From positions 1 through 35,674 of the forward strand of contig JASJCC010000022.1 of assembly GCA_030066175.1 (NCBI GenBank): 35,674 nucleotides of DNA, read 5' to 3'. This stretch comes from Paracoccaceae bacterium. Its GTDB lineage: Bacteria > Pseudomonadota > Alphaproteobacteria > Rhodobacterales > Rhodobacteraceae. Numbering within the stretch: the stretch's first letter is position 1; every line of letters begins with the position of its first letter. This document shows positions 7,736 to 16,200 of this stretch, piece by piece. Made by a program: the position numbers and the translations under genes. The notes under the pieces were generated by a model. The model was not told the origin of the DNA, ran no database searches, and saw only the letters and a list, made by a program, of their open reading frames with translations.

Positions 7736-8812
7736 TCATGCAGAGAGCCTGACAGTGAGTTCATTGCACACGACCTCCATCGACGGGCGCAACGCGTCCA
7801 GACTTGGCTTCACGTAGCGCTGCCCCGTGATCGACAGGGGTGTGTGATTGAGCAGTCTGCCGACGATCTCTTCAAGCACACCGGCCTCCATCGCGACAGT
7901 TGCAAAGGTGCGCCGATGCGCATGCGGGTTCCATTGGATCCGACATGGGTTGGTGACATGACCCGTGACTGATTTCGGCGACGGAAACACCCATTGCCGA
8001 CCCAGACCCCGCATAGGCGCCAGGATCTCGTGATGTTTCTGCAGGATGGGGAGGTCGAAGCTCCTGCCGTTCTTGGTCATCGGCAGGTGAATATGATCTT
8101 CGTGGACGTTCTTCCACTCAAGGGTCAGAAGCTCGGTCTTTCGAAACCCTGTGAACAAAGCCAGTTCAAAGAACACCCTGTGAATGGGGTTCTCCAAACC
8201 CTCGATCGTGGTGCGCCACGCCCGCAGATCCTCGATGATGGTGCCGTTCGGCGCCTATTCATACCACTCGATGGCCATCGTCGGGCATTCCGGCAGATCA
8301 TATGTACGGCGCGCATGGTTCCAGACGGTCCGGAAGTACCTCAGCGTGTGGTTGGCGGCAGACGGTATCTGTGCCATCTCACGATGCCGGTCGGCAGCCA
8401 TTGGCTTGGTGATCTCGTCGAGTGGCAGGCGCAGCCAGTCCATCAGGTGCCGTTCAAACAGCTTGCGCAACCCCGTGCGATGGGACTCTGAGCGCAACTT
8501 GGGCCGCGCCAGATAGGCCTCCATGGCGTCCAGCAGTGCTGGCGCGCCGATCTGGATGCGTTTGCCAGCCCCCCTGCCCCATTCAAGAGCGAAGCCCAGA
8601 GCTGTCTGCCGCGCTGCTGCAGCCGAGATCACCGGGAAGCGGCCAATCAACACACGCCTGGTCTGGCCCCCAACGTCTTTCTGAAAGTACCATGTCTTCG
8701 ACCGCTTGCCGACGAAGAGCACGAGGCCCTTGATCTCGCTATCCCAATACTTGTCGGTGCCGGTTTTTGTCGGCGGAAGTTTCTTTGCATAGGTCTCTGT
8801 AAGCTTCGGCAT
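7736..8812 (-). pseudogene. Tyrosine-type integrase, interrupted by an in-frame TAG
   Basis: Two same-frame open reading stretches, 8812-8255 and 8254-7736, are divided only by TAG at 8255-8257. Together they give about 358 residues. The first half is an N-terminal DUF4102-like arm domain (MPKLTETYAKKLPPTKTGT, then GLVLFVGKRSKTWYF) plus a SAM-like core-binding domain. The second half has the recombinase catalytic residues: Arg in FTGFRKTELL, HAHRRTFATVA for the H-x-x-R box, and Tyr in SITGQRYVK. ATG at 8812 is preferred over 8854 because it begins the canonical arm domain. All catalytic residues lie downstream of the stop, so without suppression the protein is inactive. Confidence 0.85.
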
Positions 8813-8851
8813 TTTGTCAGTTTTTTGTCGGGAGCTGCACGATACTCGGCG

Positions 8852-8928
8852 CAACTGGATGCAACTAGATGAAAGACATTATTGAGCTATATGAAACTAT
8901 TAGCAACTGCACGAAGCTAGATGAAACT
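8852..8928. repeat. Direct repeats CTAGATGAAAC, candidate integrase arm sites
   Basis: Four related direct repeats lie just upstream of the integrase start: CTGGATG at 8855, CTAGATGAAA at 8865, CTATATGAAACT at 8887 and CTAGATGAAACT at 8917. Spacings are 10, 22 and 30 bases, close to one, two and three helical turns. Tyrosine integrases bind arm-type direct repeats near the attachment site with their N-terminal domain, and this position and phasing fit that role. Confidence 0.5.
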
Positions 8929-8988
8929 CAAGCAATTTGCTTGGAAGGCTCGTGTGATACCATTTCACCATGCCCGCACGCGCGTATT

Positions 8989-9029
8989 CGTGCATATTTG
9001 AAGGGGTTTTGAACTTCAAGATATGCACG
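8989..9029. repeat. 15-bp inverted repeat before the HAD remnant
   Basis: CGTGCATATTTGAAG and CTTCAAGATATGCACG are complementary apart from one bulged base, around a 10-base spacer. The right arm ends at the Shine-Dalgarno of the HAD reading frame (ATG at 9039). Each arm contains the GTGCA pentamer found in the element's internal operators. It may be the core-type attachment site of the integrase, a regulator site, or a hairpin in the HAD leader. Confidence 0.55.
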
Positions 9030-9038
9030 GGAGCGAAC

Positions 9039-9176
9039 ATGGTATCTGGTGTGCTTCTGGACATCGCCGGTGCGCTCTCGGAGGGCGGCCTATCGCTGCA
9101 CGGAGCGGTCAAAGCAGTGGAACGCCTGCGCGAAAGAGACCCCCATAGGTTTGTGGTCACAAGCACACCAAGCTGA
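9039..9176 (+). pseudogene. HAD-superfamily (IIA) hydrolase, 5' remnant
   Basis: The frame starts MVSGVLLDIAGALSEGG, the motif I region of HAD-IIA phosphatases of the LHPP type. The usual DxxGxL/V motif here reads DIAGALS, as in LHPP homologues. Then come a GAVKAVERLRER helix and a degenerate FVVTSTPS where the family has FVTNT. A +1 shift with further stops continues the resemblance (MERPNMLLE, YRKPGFGVA) to about 9265, then it ends. The ATG has GGGAG five bases upstream. A complete protein would have over 250 residues, so this is a truncated, decayed gene next to the integrative element. Confidence 0.6.
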
Positions 9177-9256
9177 GGCAGCAATGGAACGGCCGAATAT
9201 GCTGCTGGAATGATACCGCAAACCGGGCTTCGGCGTTGCTTAACAGGATCTGGAGA

Positions 9257-9565
9257 TCAGCATGACTTCGCGGCTTGCCAGCGCGCCAATTCTTGCTTGT
9301 CAGCATAGACCGCACCAGGCACCCGAGGCCGGGTGTCGGCCTGTATTATGCCAGAGATATTGGCGAAACATCGGCAGTTGACGTCATCCGCGTTTTCTCG
9401 ACAGCAGTCCAGCTCCGCGCGGAAAACGGCCTCATATTGAGGACCAAAGGAACTTGTCGCGCTTCCAGACCCCCCGGTCGTCAATGCAGGGAAAAAGGAA
9501 ACACCGAACACAATCAGACCGCCGGTCAAAATCACACCGAGATACAGGCGATAGTCTTGAGGCAT
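9257..9565 (-). CDS. Small membrane-anchored or secreted cysteine-containing protein
   Basis: 102 residues. The N terminus has one hydrophobic segment (LYLGVILTGGLIVFGVSFF, residues 7-25), which would be an anchor or uncleaved signal. A soluble domain with five cysteines follows, four of them clustered in CC and CRC arrangements at about residues 54-67, with a sixth-type Cys at the C terminus. I recognise no family. A weak GAGAG ribosome site precedes the ATG. It lies between a HAD remnant and a CHAT pseudogene, so it may itself be a survivor in a decaying region. Confidence 0.55.
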   Translation of the reverse strand: MPQDYRLYLGVILTGGLIVFGVSFFPALTTGGSGSATSSFGPQYEAVFRAELDCCRENADDVNCRCFANISGIIQADTRPRVPGAVYADKQELARWQAAKSC

Positions 9566-9912
9566 AGCAGCGGCTCTCTTTTCGTTGATTAGCGCCCCTT
9601 CTAGGACTTAAGATTCGTCTGAAAATGGCTCCGAGCTTGCGGCCGCTCTTTGGCCGTCGAATGTCTGGCTCTACGCATGATTTGCTGAGCGGCGACGCTG
9701 GAGCCATCCACAGGTCCAGAAATGAGGTGTCACGAACAGCTGCACCGAAGCAAACCAAATCTACCTGCAATTCACTGCATTTTGTACTCTGGGCGGTACG
9801 CGGAACTTTGCCGCAACTGCGAGATGTTGTTTGAATGGGACCAAGCAGACGTGCCGCACAGCGAATTCGGAAAGGCCTCGGCGGCTTATTCGAACCATCC
9901 AATTCTTTCAAT
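9566..9912. other. 347-base stretch, nothing recognised
   Basis: No reading frame on either strand resembles a protein family. It lies between a small membrane-protein gene and the CHAT pseudogene in a region that otherwise contains decayed genes. Confidence 0.5.
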
Positions 9913-10593
9913 CTACAGACCGACGATTCCGACGGGCGCCCAATATGCCAGGTGTTTTGTGCGGTTATCCCCGCTAGCGTCGTCAAGCAAACCCACAACT
10001 ACTCCCTGCAGTGCGCAGGCGCTGGACTGATGGCCATTTGCGAATATTGATCTCGAAAAGCGTGCCGACACAAAGGCCGAAGCATCCGAATAAACTGCCC
10101 GGTGCGTGACCATTACGGACCGCGCGACGGCATGAAAGAAACCGCTGGCCAACCCAGACAGCCCTTCATCGCGCGCGGATCGCCCGGCAGCCGTGTTGTA
10201 TGCCGAAAGGATCACCAAGCGTGCTGACAAATCCAGTCTGGCCACTTCTGCCGCCGTCAAAAGACCGTCTTAATGCAGCCCCGCATGGGCGGGCGGCGTC
10301 ATGACAAGGTCAGGTGCCACCGCGCTTGTTTCTCCAGCAACAACACCGTGTGTGGCAATGACCAGGAGGTTATAGTCGCGCAACTTCCCCGAGGCATCCA
10401 GCCTCTTCAGCGTCGTTTCCGATGCGGCCTCTTTGAGCAGCACGTCCGCCCGTTTAAACCCCACCGCCGCCTCGATCGCACGTAGCACGCAAGTCGTGGC
10501 CGGCAGACGTGACAATTTGCGTAGCTGATCCACGTCAGCAAGGCGAACGCCATCGACACGGTTCGCCGCGCGCAATGCTCGGCATCGCGCCAA
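9913..10593 (-). pseudogene. CHAT-domain (caspase-like) protein, C-terminal remnant
   Basis: Two same-frame pieces are separated by TAA at 10270-10272. The first piece has RLADVDQLRKLSRLPATTCVL, ASETTLKRLDASGKL and then IATHGVVAGE, which holds the catalytic His of CHAT proteases. After the stop, DGLLTAAEVARLDLSARLVI leads to SAYNTAAG, where CHAT proteases have SACNTAAG with the catalytic Cys, and then AYWAPVGIVGL, a typical CHAT ending. The N-terminal part (usually TPR repeats) is missing. It is truncated, carries a stop and has Cys replaced by Tyr, so it is inactive as a protease. Confidence 0.8.
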
Positions 10594-10677
10594 GATTAGG
10601 GTGTAGCCTGCTAGGGCTTAACGCCGAAATCAGGGCATTCTAGCCGGATCATCGGCTACAAGAAGACAACAACGGGA

Positions 10678-12174
10678 TCATGAAACCTCTTTCAGGAAGC
10701 TATTCACTTCGCTTGTAAACACGTCCAAGGCAGGTTCAGTCTCGACGAGAATGTGGTTGCGGCTTTCCAGTGGGACCAACCTCGCGTTGGGTATGTTCTG
10801 CGCCAAGAACAAGCCATCCTCCAGAGGAATGCGCTGGTCGTTTCGTGAGTGGAACACGATCGTCGGCGCTTTCACCTGTGAAAGCCGGTTGCGCACGTCG
10901 ATGTGACCAAAGGCTTCTTGGAACATGGCCGCGTTTTTTGGTGACGTGGTTTGCCGTTGAAAGGCATCGAACCAGTTCAGGTCCTCGGGTCGGGCGTCAG
11001 GCATGAAAGTCTGAGAAAAGATATGTCGGTAAGCTGCGTTATCGGTACCCCACCCAAGTTCCGTGAGCGTCAGGACGGCCTCGCGCCGCGCCTGTTCTTC
11101 GGGCGATGCGCCGATGCGCCAGCCCGCCGCATAGCCGCTGACCAGGATCAGCGCGCTGACCCTTTCGGGATGGCGCACGGCATATTCGATGGAGACAGCG
11201 GCGCCTTGCGAAATGCCGATCAGTGGAAAGCGGTCGAGATCCAGCGCGTTGGCCACGGCCTCCAGATCTTCGACGAAGGCGTCGAAGCTCAGGTCTTTGA
11301 CGTCCCAATCCGACAGGCCGCAGCCGCGTTCGTCGTAGCGGATGAAGGTGTGGTTGCGGGCTAATTCGGCAAAGGCGCGACCCCAGATCGGCACCGACCA
11401 GTCAAATTCCAGGTGCGTCAGCCAATTCGCGGCCTTGAGGATCGGCGGGCCAGAGCCGACCTTGGCATAGGCGATCCGCGTACCATCGCCGACCCGGCAG
11501 AAACCGATCTTTTGCGCCCGGAGCGCGCTGCTCGTCGCCTTGGTTTTCTGGGCGTGTTCGGCGGTGATTGCTGGCCGGTCGGGCGCCCGCTGTGGGCTGT
11601 GCGCAGGGGCGGCGTCAGGAGCGATCTCACGCAGGGTTCGGTCCCATTTGCGCCGCGCGCTGTCGGTGACGTCTGGATGTGCCAGCAGGGCCTTCAAGAC
11701 TGCGATCCGCGTGTCCTGCAGATCCTCGCGCTCAGACAGCAGCCAGGATGTGAACTCGGTTCCACCAGCCCCTTCGAGACCTTCGAGAAAGACGTGCTCG
11801 AGATCGCGTGCAAGGCTTTCGAGATGTGCCACAGCGAGCGGTTCGGCGGCCTCCAGCGCCCCGCGGATGCGTTTGACGTCTACGTCCACGGACACCTCAT
11901 CAAAGGCCACGCGTTCGCGGTCGGCGACGATGCGGCGCTGCTCGGGTGTGTCGACGATTGCGCGCAATTTGGTCAGCGCCCAGCGCAGCGACGCCCGGGG
12001 ATCGTCGGGCAAATCCCAAAAGAGCTCACACAGCCGTTCGCGCCGATGCGGGCGACCGGTGGCAACCAGATAGGCAAAGAGCGCCCGCGCCTTGCGCGAG
12101 GCGGGAAAGGTGGCCGGCGCCCCGTCCACCCGAACTTCCAATTCGCCCAGCAGCGAAATCTCCAGCGTGCTCAT
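10678..12174 (-). CDS. SARP-type DNA-binding domain fused to alpha/beta hydrolase
   Basis: 498 residues. The first 100 or so form an OmpR-like winged helix as in SARP/AfsR activators (MSTLEISLLGELEVRVDG, RKARALFAYLVATGRPHRRE, LFWDLPDDPRASLRWALTKL). A helical BTAD-like segment follows, then a linker of about 40 residues and a full alpha/beta hydrolase domain. The hydrolase has the nucleophile elbow GISQGA (Ser at about residue 325), an Asp in NDQRIPLEDG and a His in SRNHILVE. ATG 12174 begins the canonical SARP strand; 12210 is an alternative. Such fusions resemble cyclase-free homologues of adenylate-cyclase-type regulators in proteobacteria. Ligand sensing or hydrolysis by the C-terminal domain could control DNA binding; that is inference. 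Confidence 0.85.
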   Translation of the reverse strand: MSTLEISLLGELEVRVDGAPATFPASRKARALFAYLVATGRPHRRERLCELFWDLPDDPRASLRWALTKLRAIVDTPEQRRIVADRERVAFDEVSVDVDVKRIRGALEAAEPLAVAHLESLARDLEHVFLEGLEGAGGTEFTSWLLSEREDLQDTRIAVLKALLAHPDVTDSARRKWDRTLREIAPDAAPAHSPQRAPDRPAITAEHAQKTKATSSALRAQKIGFCRVGDGTRIAYAKVGSGPPILKAANWLTHLEFDWSVPIWGRAFAELARNHTFIRYDERGCGLSDWDVKDLSFDAFVEDLEAVANALDLDRFPLIGISQGAAVSIEYAVRHPERVSALILVSGYAAGWRIGASPEEQARREAVLTLTELGWGTDNAAYRHIFSQTFMPDARPEDLNWFDAFQRQTTSPKNAAMFQEAFGHIDVRNRLSQVKAPTIVFHSRNDQRIPLEDGLFLAQNIPNARLVPLESRNHILVETEPALDVFTSEVNSFLKEVS

Positions 12175-12369
12175 GTGCTTGCTCGACCTAGAAAAGGTAT
12201 GTGGCCCCATCGCCCTAGAGAGTTAGCCAGAGCCATGTGCGCAATTCAACGCATGCGTGCAGGATGGCGACGATTGGTGGCAACCGCGTTGGGATGTTGC
12301 CGGTCAATGCGGCGTGAGGTGCGCGCCTGAGCCTGCCGCAAAGGGCTTCGGAATTGTGTGCTCGGCATG

Positions 12370-13101
12370 TCAGCTGCGTTTCGACATGTAGGCCAGGTGA
12401 TCGGAAAACCGGGCGGTATAGCGCTGCGTGCCCATATGGCCCACATCGGCATCCGCGAGGGCCCATACTGTGAACCCCGCCTGCGTGGCCTTCACGCAAA
12501 ACGAAAAATCTTCGCTCATCCGCGCGCCGTCCGGCTTTGAAAGCGGGCCGAAGAAGTCATAAAGCGGCCCACCCTCGGGCAGGCTGGAGGCGATCTGCGC
12601 GACCTGCCCCCCCGACGCCAAGGCCTCCAGCACGTTTCGTTTGATCAACAGGCAGCCAGTCCCCAGGACAGTGGCCTTGCACCACCCGGACTGGACCGTG
12701 ATCTGACTGGAGGAAAAGCCCACGACAAATTCCGAGCTTGCGGCACGCGCTTGTTCGGGGCGCACACCCTCGCGGATCAGCTGTGTGTAGCGGTCGAGAT
12801 CCAGCTGCCGTTTGGGATAGATCGCGCCGGCCAGATCGTGACCCGCCTCCAACAGTCGCTGAAACACCGCGCGCGGCACATCCATATCGCTGTCGAGGAA
12901 CAGGACATGGGTGCAGGCCGGGTCGGCCAGCGCCTCTGACGCGATGATGTTGCGGGCCTTGATGATGTCCGAGCCGTCGATCATCGCCAACGCGTACGCC
13001 GCCTTCAGGCGGGACAATTCAAGCGTCAGATTGGTCAGGCTGCGGGCATAGGCGGTGGTGACCGTGCCGCCGGCCGTGGGTGTTCCGATGATGATCTTCA
13101 T
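12370..13101 (-). CDS. GT-A-fold glycosyltransferase-like protein
   Basis: 243 residues. It opens MKIIIGTPTAGGTVTTAYAR and has VLFLDSDMDVPRAVFQRLL, where DSDMD serves as the metal-binding DxD motif of GT-A enzymes, followed by GAIYPKR and GTGCLLIKR, which line the acceptor side in related family 2-like enzymes. The C terminus contains EDFSFC and HMGTQRY. No membrane segment is visible, so it should be cytosolic. The ATG at 13101 has GAGGG four bases before it. It is divergent from the large RTX gene, separated by 195 bases carrying direct repeats. It could glycosylate a surface polymer or the RTX protein, but nothing in the sequence decides this. Confidence 0.75.
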   Translation of the reverse strand: MKIIIGTPTAGGTVTTAYARSLTNLTLELSRLKAAYALAMIDGSDIIKARNIIASEALADPACTHVLFLDSDMDVPRAVFQRLLEAGHDLAGAIYPKRQLDLDRYTQLIREGVRPEQARAASSEFVVGFSSSQITVQSGWCKATVLGTGCLLIKRNVLEALASGGQVAQIASSLPEGGPLYDFFGPLSKPDGARMSEDFSFCVKATQAGFTVWALADADVGHMGTQRYTARFSDHLAYMSKRS

Positions 13102-13117
13102 GCGCCCTCACGGCAAA

Positions 13118-13170
13118 AACAACGCTTCGCTCTGCAAAATACAACGATGAATACAACGCTGGCTACAACG
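13118..13170. repeat. CGTTGTA direct repeats at 12-base period upstream of the glycosyltransferase gene
   Basis: On the plus strand TACAACG starts at 13140, 13152 and 13164, an exact 12-base period. A fourth related ACAACG begins at 13119, 21-22 bases before the first. Read on the minus strand these are GCGTTGTA units 17-70 bases before the glycosyltransferase start. OmpR/SARP-type activators bind head-to-tail heptamers at 11-12-base spacing, so this is a candidate activator site. Confidence 0.5.
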
Positions 13171-13296
13171 CAAGCCCTCCATATAGCGCGCAACACCGCA
13201 TGGGTACGGATTCGCCGAAGAATTCGACCCGTGCGCTCAATTCGGACGGCCAGATGCCGTTCTTTATGCGGCATATGACAGAGTGAGCTTTGAACA

Positions 13297-16200
13297 ATGG
13301 CACTGACCAACGATACTTTCACCTTCAGCGGTTCGATCGATGACTACGATATCGTCAAGACAGGCCCTGATACATGGACGGTTGCCGGTATCGACCCGGC
13401 GCTGGGGGTGGAGACGCTGACCGGCGTTGCCTTCATCCAGTTCGACGATACCGGGCCGCTGGACATCACCCAGTTCACCGACACGGTTGGCCAGACCGAG
13501 GCGACGGCGGTGACGCTGGAAGTGGGGCAGTCGATCACCAGCACCATCGACAGCGACGGCGATCTGGATTTCTTCGCCATCAATGCGGATGGGCTTGGCC
13601 GCTACCTTGTGACCATCGAGGGCGTCTCGACCGGGGGCGGCACGCTGGAAAACCCGGTTGGCGAGTTTGGCATCATCCCCGACTTTAGCGCCCCCGAGTT
13701 CGGCTTCTTTCCGGGCGAATTGTTCACGAACCGCGAAAACAACGAGCTTTTCTTTCCCGGGGCACCAGCAGACCCCTTAAACGAAGCCTTCGACTTCTCA
13801 GGGCGCGGCTTCGGGACGAATGCGGCTTTTGAACTCAATCGCGAGAGTTTCGGCGGTCAGGGATTCATTTCCGTCGGATCGCTGGGTGGCTTGGGCACCG
13901 GGACCTATACGATCACGCTGGAAGAACTTGCCTTTGATCAAGGAGAGATCGTCACCGTCGACGAGCCGCATACCGCCAGCCTGGCGCACGGGCTCGACAC
14001 CGACATCACCTTGGTCAATCTCGAAGCGGGCAAGCACTACGTGATCGAGGTCGAAGGGGCTGCGGACTCGGCCACTCCGATGGGCGATGCGCAGATCTCT
14101 TTCGGAGCACGCGACAGCGACGTTCCGGAGTTCTTCCGCAGTGACGAGGCGCGCGCGCCCGGCGAGAGCACCCAGATGGTGGTGACCGGCAACCTCGATG
14201 GCCGCCATTTCATTCGTGTCCGTAGCGCCAGTGGCGAGGACCCCGGCGACTACACGCTGACCGTGACCGAGATCGAAGACGACTTCGGCACAACACGGAG
14301 CACCATGGGCGTTCTGGATCGCGGCGAAACGCTGTCGGGCAGCATGGACCTGCTGAGCGACATCGACGCCTTCACCGCGCAGGACAACGGCAGTTTCCCA
14401 AGCAGCAATGGTCGCTATGCCGCGCGGGTCGATGCCGTGGGCGACACGGGCGCGCCCTATGGCCAGTTTGAGATCGAGGCCGGGCATTTCGACAGTTTCC
14501 GGGCCGATGACGGCGGCGGCACAACGGATGACATCTTCGTCGGCAGCGGACAGGCCGCGACAGACTTTGTCACCTTCGAGCAAATCGATTTGGGCAACGG
14601 CTTTTCAGCCTCGCCCCGGGCCTTTGCGGTGCGCTTGGCGGACGATGTGAACACTGAGCTCGACTACACAGTCACGTTTCTGGAAAGCACCGACACCGCC
14701 GACGAGGCCGCGAATTTCATCGAGCTGTCTGAGACCGGCGCACCGCAGGTTCTGGACGGGCTCGGCGGTGACGACATTCTGATCGGGGCCGCGACCGATG
14801 ACGACATTTCCGGCGGAACCGGACGAGACATCATCTCGGGCGGCGCTGGCAACGATTCCTTGACCGGCGGCCAGGACGCCGACCGCCTCGATGGCGGTGC
14901 TGGCAATGATGAGATTGACGGTGGCGCCGGCAATGACTTCATTCTTGGCGGCGAGGGCAGCGACATCCTCGACGGTGGCGCTGGCGTGGACACCGCGACT
15001 TACGCCGGCTCCGCGGCTGGCGTCACCGTTGGCCTTGATGGGTCCGCCGGAACTGGGGGCGACGCGGAGGGCGACCTTCTCTTCAACATCGAGAACCTGA
15101 TCGGCTCGGGTTTCGATGACCGGCTGGAAGGTGACGGCGGCGCGAACCGGTTGCTTGGCGGCGCCGGCAACGACACGCTGAGCGGCGGCGCAGGTTTTGA
15201 CGTGTTTGTGCTGCAAAACGGCGGCGGGCAGAACACGATCACCGACTACACTGTGCAGGTTTTGCCGGAGAACTTCGAGGCCACGCCGCTGCTCGGCAGC
15301 CCGATGTTCGCGGGCGACGTTCTGGACGTCTCCGGTCTAACGCCGCAGCAGCGAGAGGCCATGACGTTCACGGCAGACGGCGCGGGCAACACGGTCATCA
15401 CGCTGACAGACGGGACCGCCTACACCTTGCTGGGGAACCCAGAGCATATCGTGCTGACGGCCACCGAGGCCAATGGCGATCAATCCACCAAGGTTTTGAC
15501 CAACACCGGGCAAAGCGTCCTGGACGTCTTGATCACAGCGGATGGAAACGCATCGGTTGTGTATTTCGACGACAACGGGGTGCGCACAAAGGCAGTCACC
15601 GAGGATTTCGGCGACACGCAAGACTTCACAACCAAAACTGAAACCTTCGACGCGGCGGGCGGGTTGGTGAGCGAAACCATCGACTTTGACGATGGCAGCA
15701 GCACGACGACCACGTTTGTCGACGGTCAGCCGGCCCAACGGGTTGTCACCGAGGCCGATGGCACGGTCCGCGCGTTCACCCTCATCACGGGCACGGACGG
15801 CGATGACAGCCTTGTCGGCGGCAATGACAGCAACCTGCTCGACGGCGGTGCTGGTGACGATACTCTGGACGGCGGAACCGGCGACGATACGCTAAGCGGC
15901 GGCGCAGGGGCAGACCAGTTTGTCTTGCGGGCAGATGGCGCGCAGAACACGATCACAGACTACAATCCTGCAGAGGGCGATGTCCTCGATGGGTCCAGCC
16001 TGACGGACGCGCAGTGGGACACTGCGACCGTTGCCCCGGATGCGTCCGGCGCCCTACGGCTGACCCTTGAAGACGGTACGACCTATACGCTGGAAGGCAA
16101 CACCGGGTTTGTGGTCTCGTTGGCAGAGGGACGGTCGGCTGAGGTTGTTTCCAACGACCTGGGTGACATCACCACGACGACCTTTGCCGCCGACGGGGTG

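Noticed and set aside
9432-9998. Minus-strand frame of 188 codons
   Set aside because: Overlaps the small membrane protein and the CHAT remnant in other frames and has no recognisable domain.
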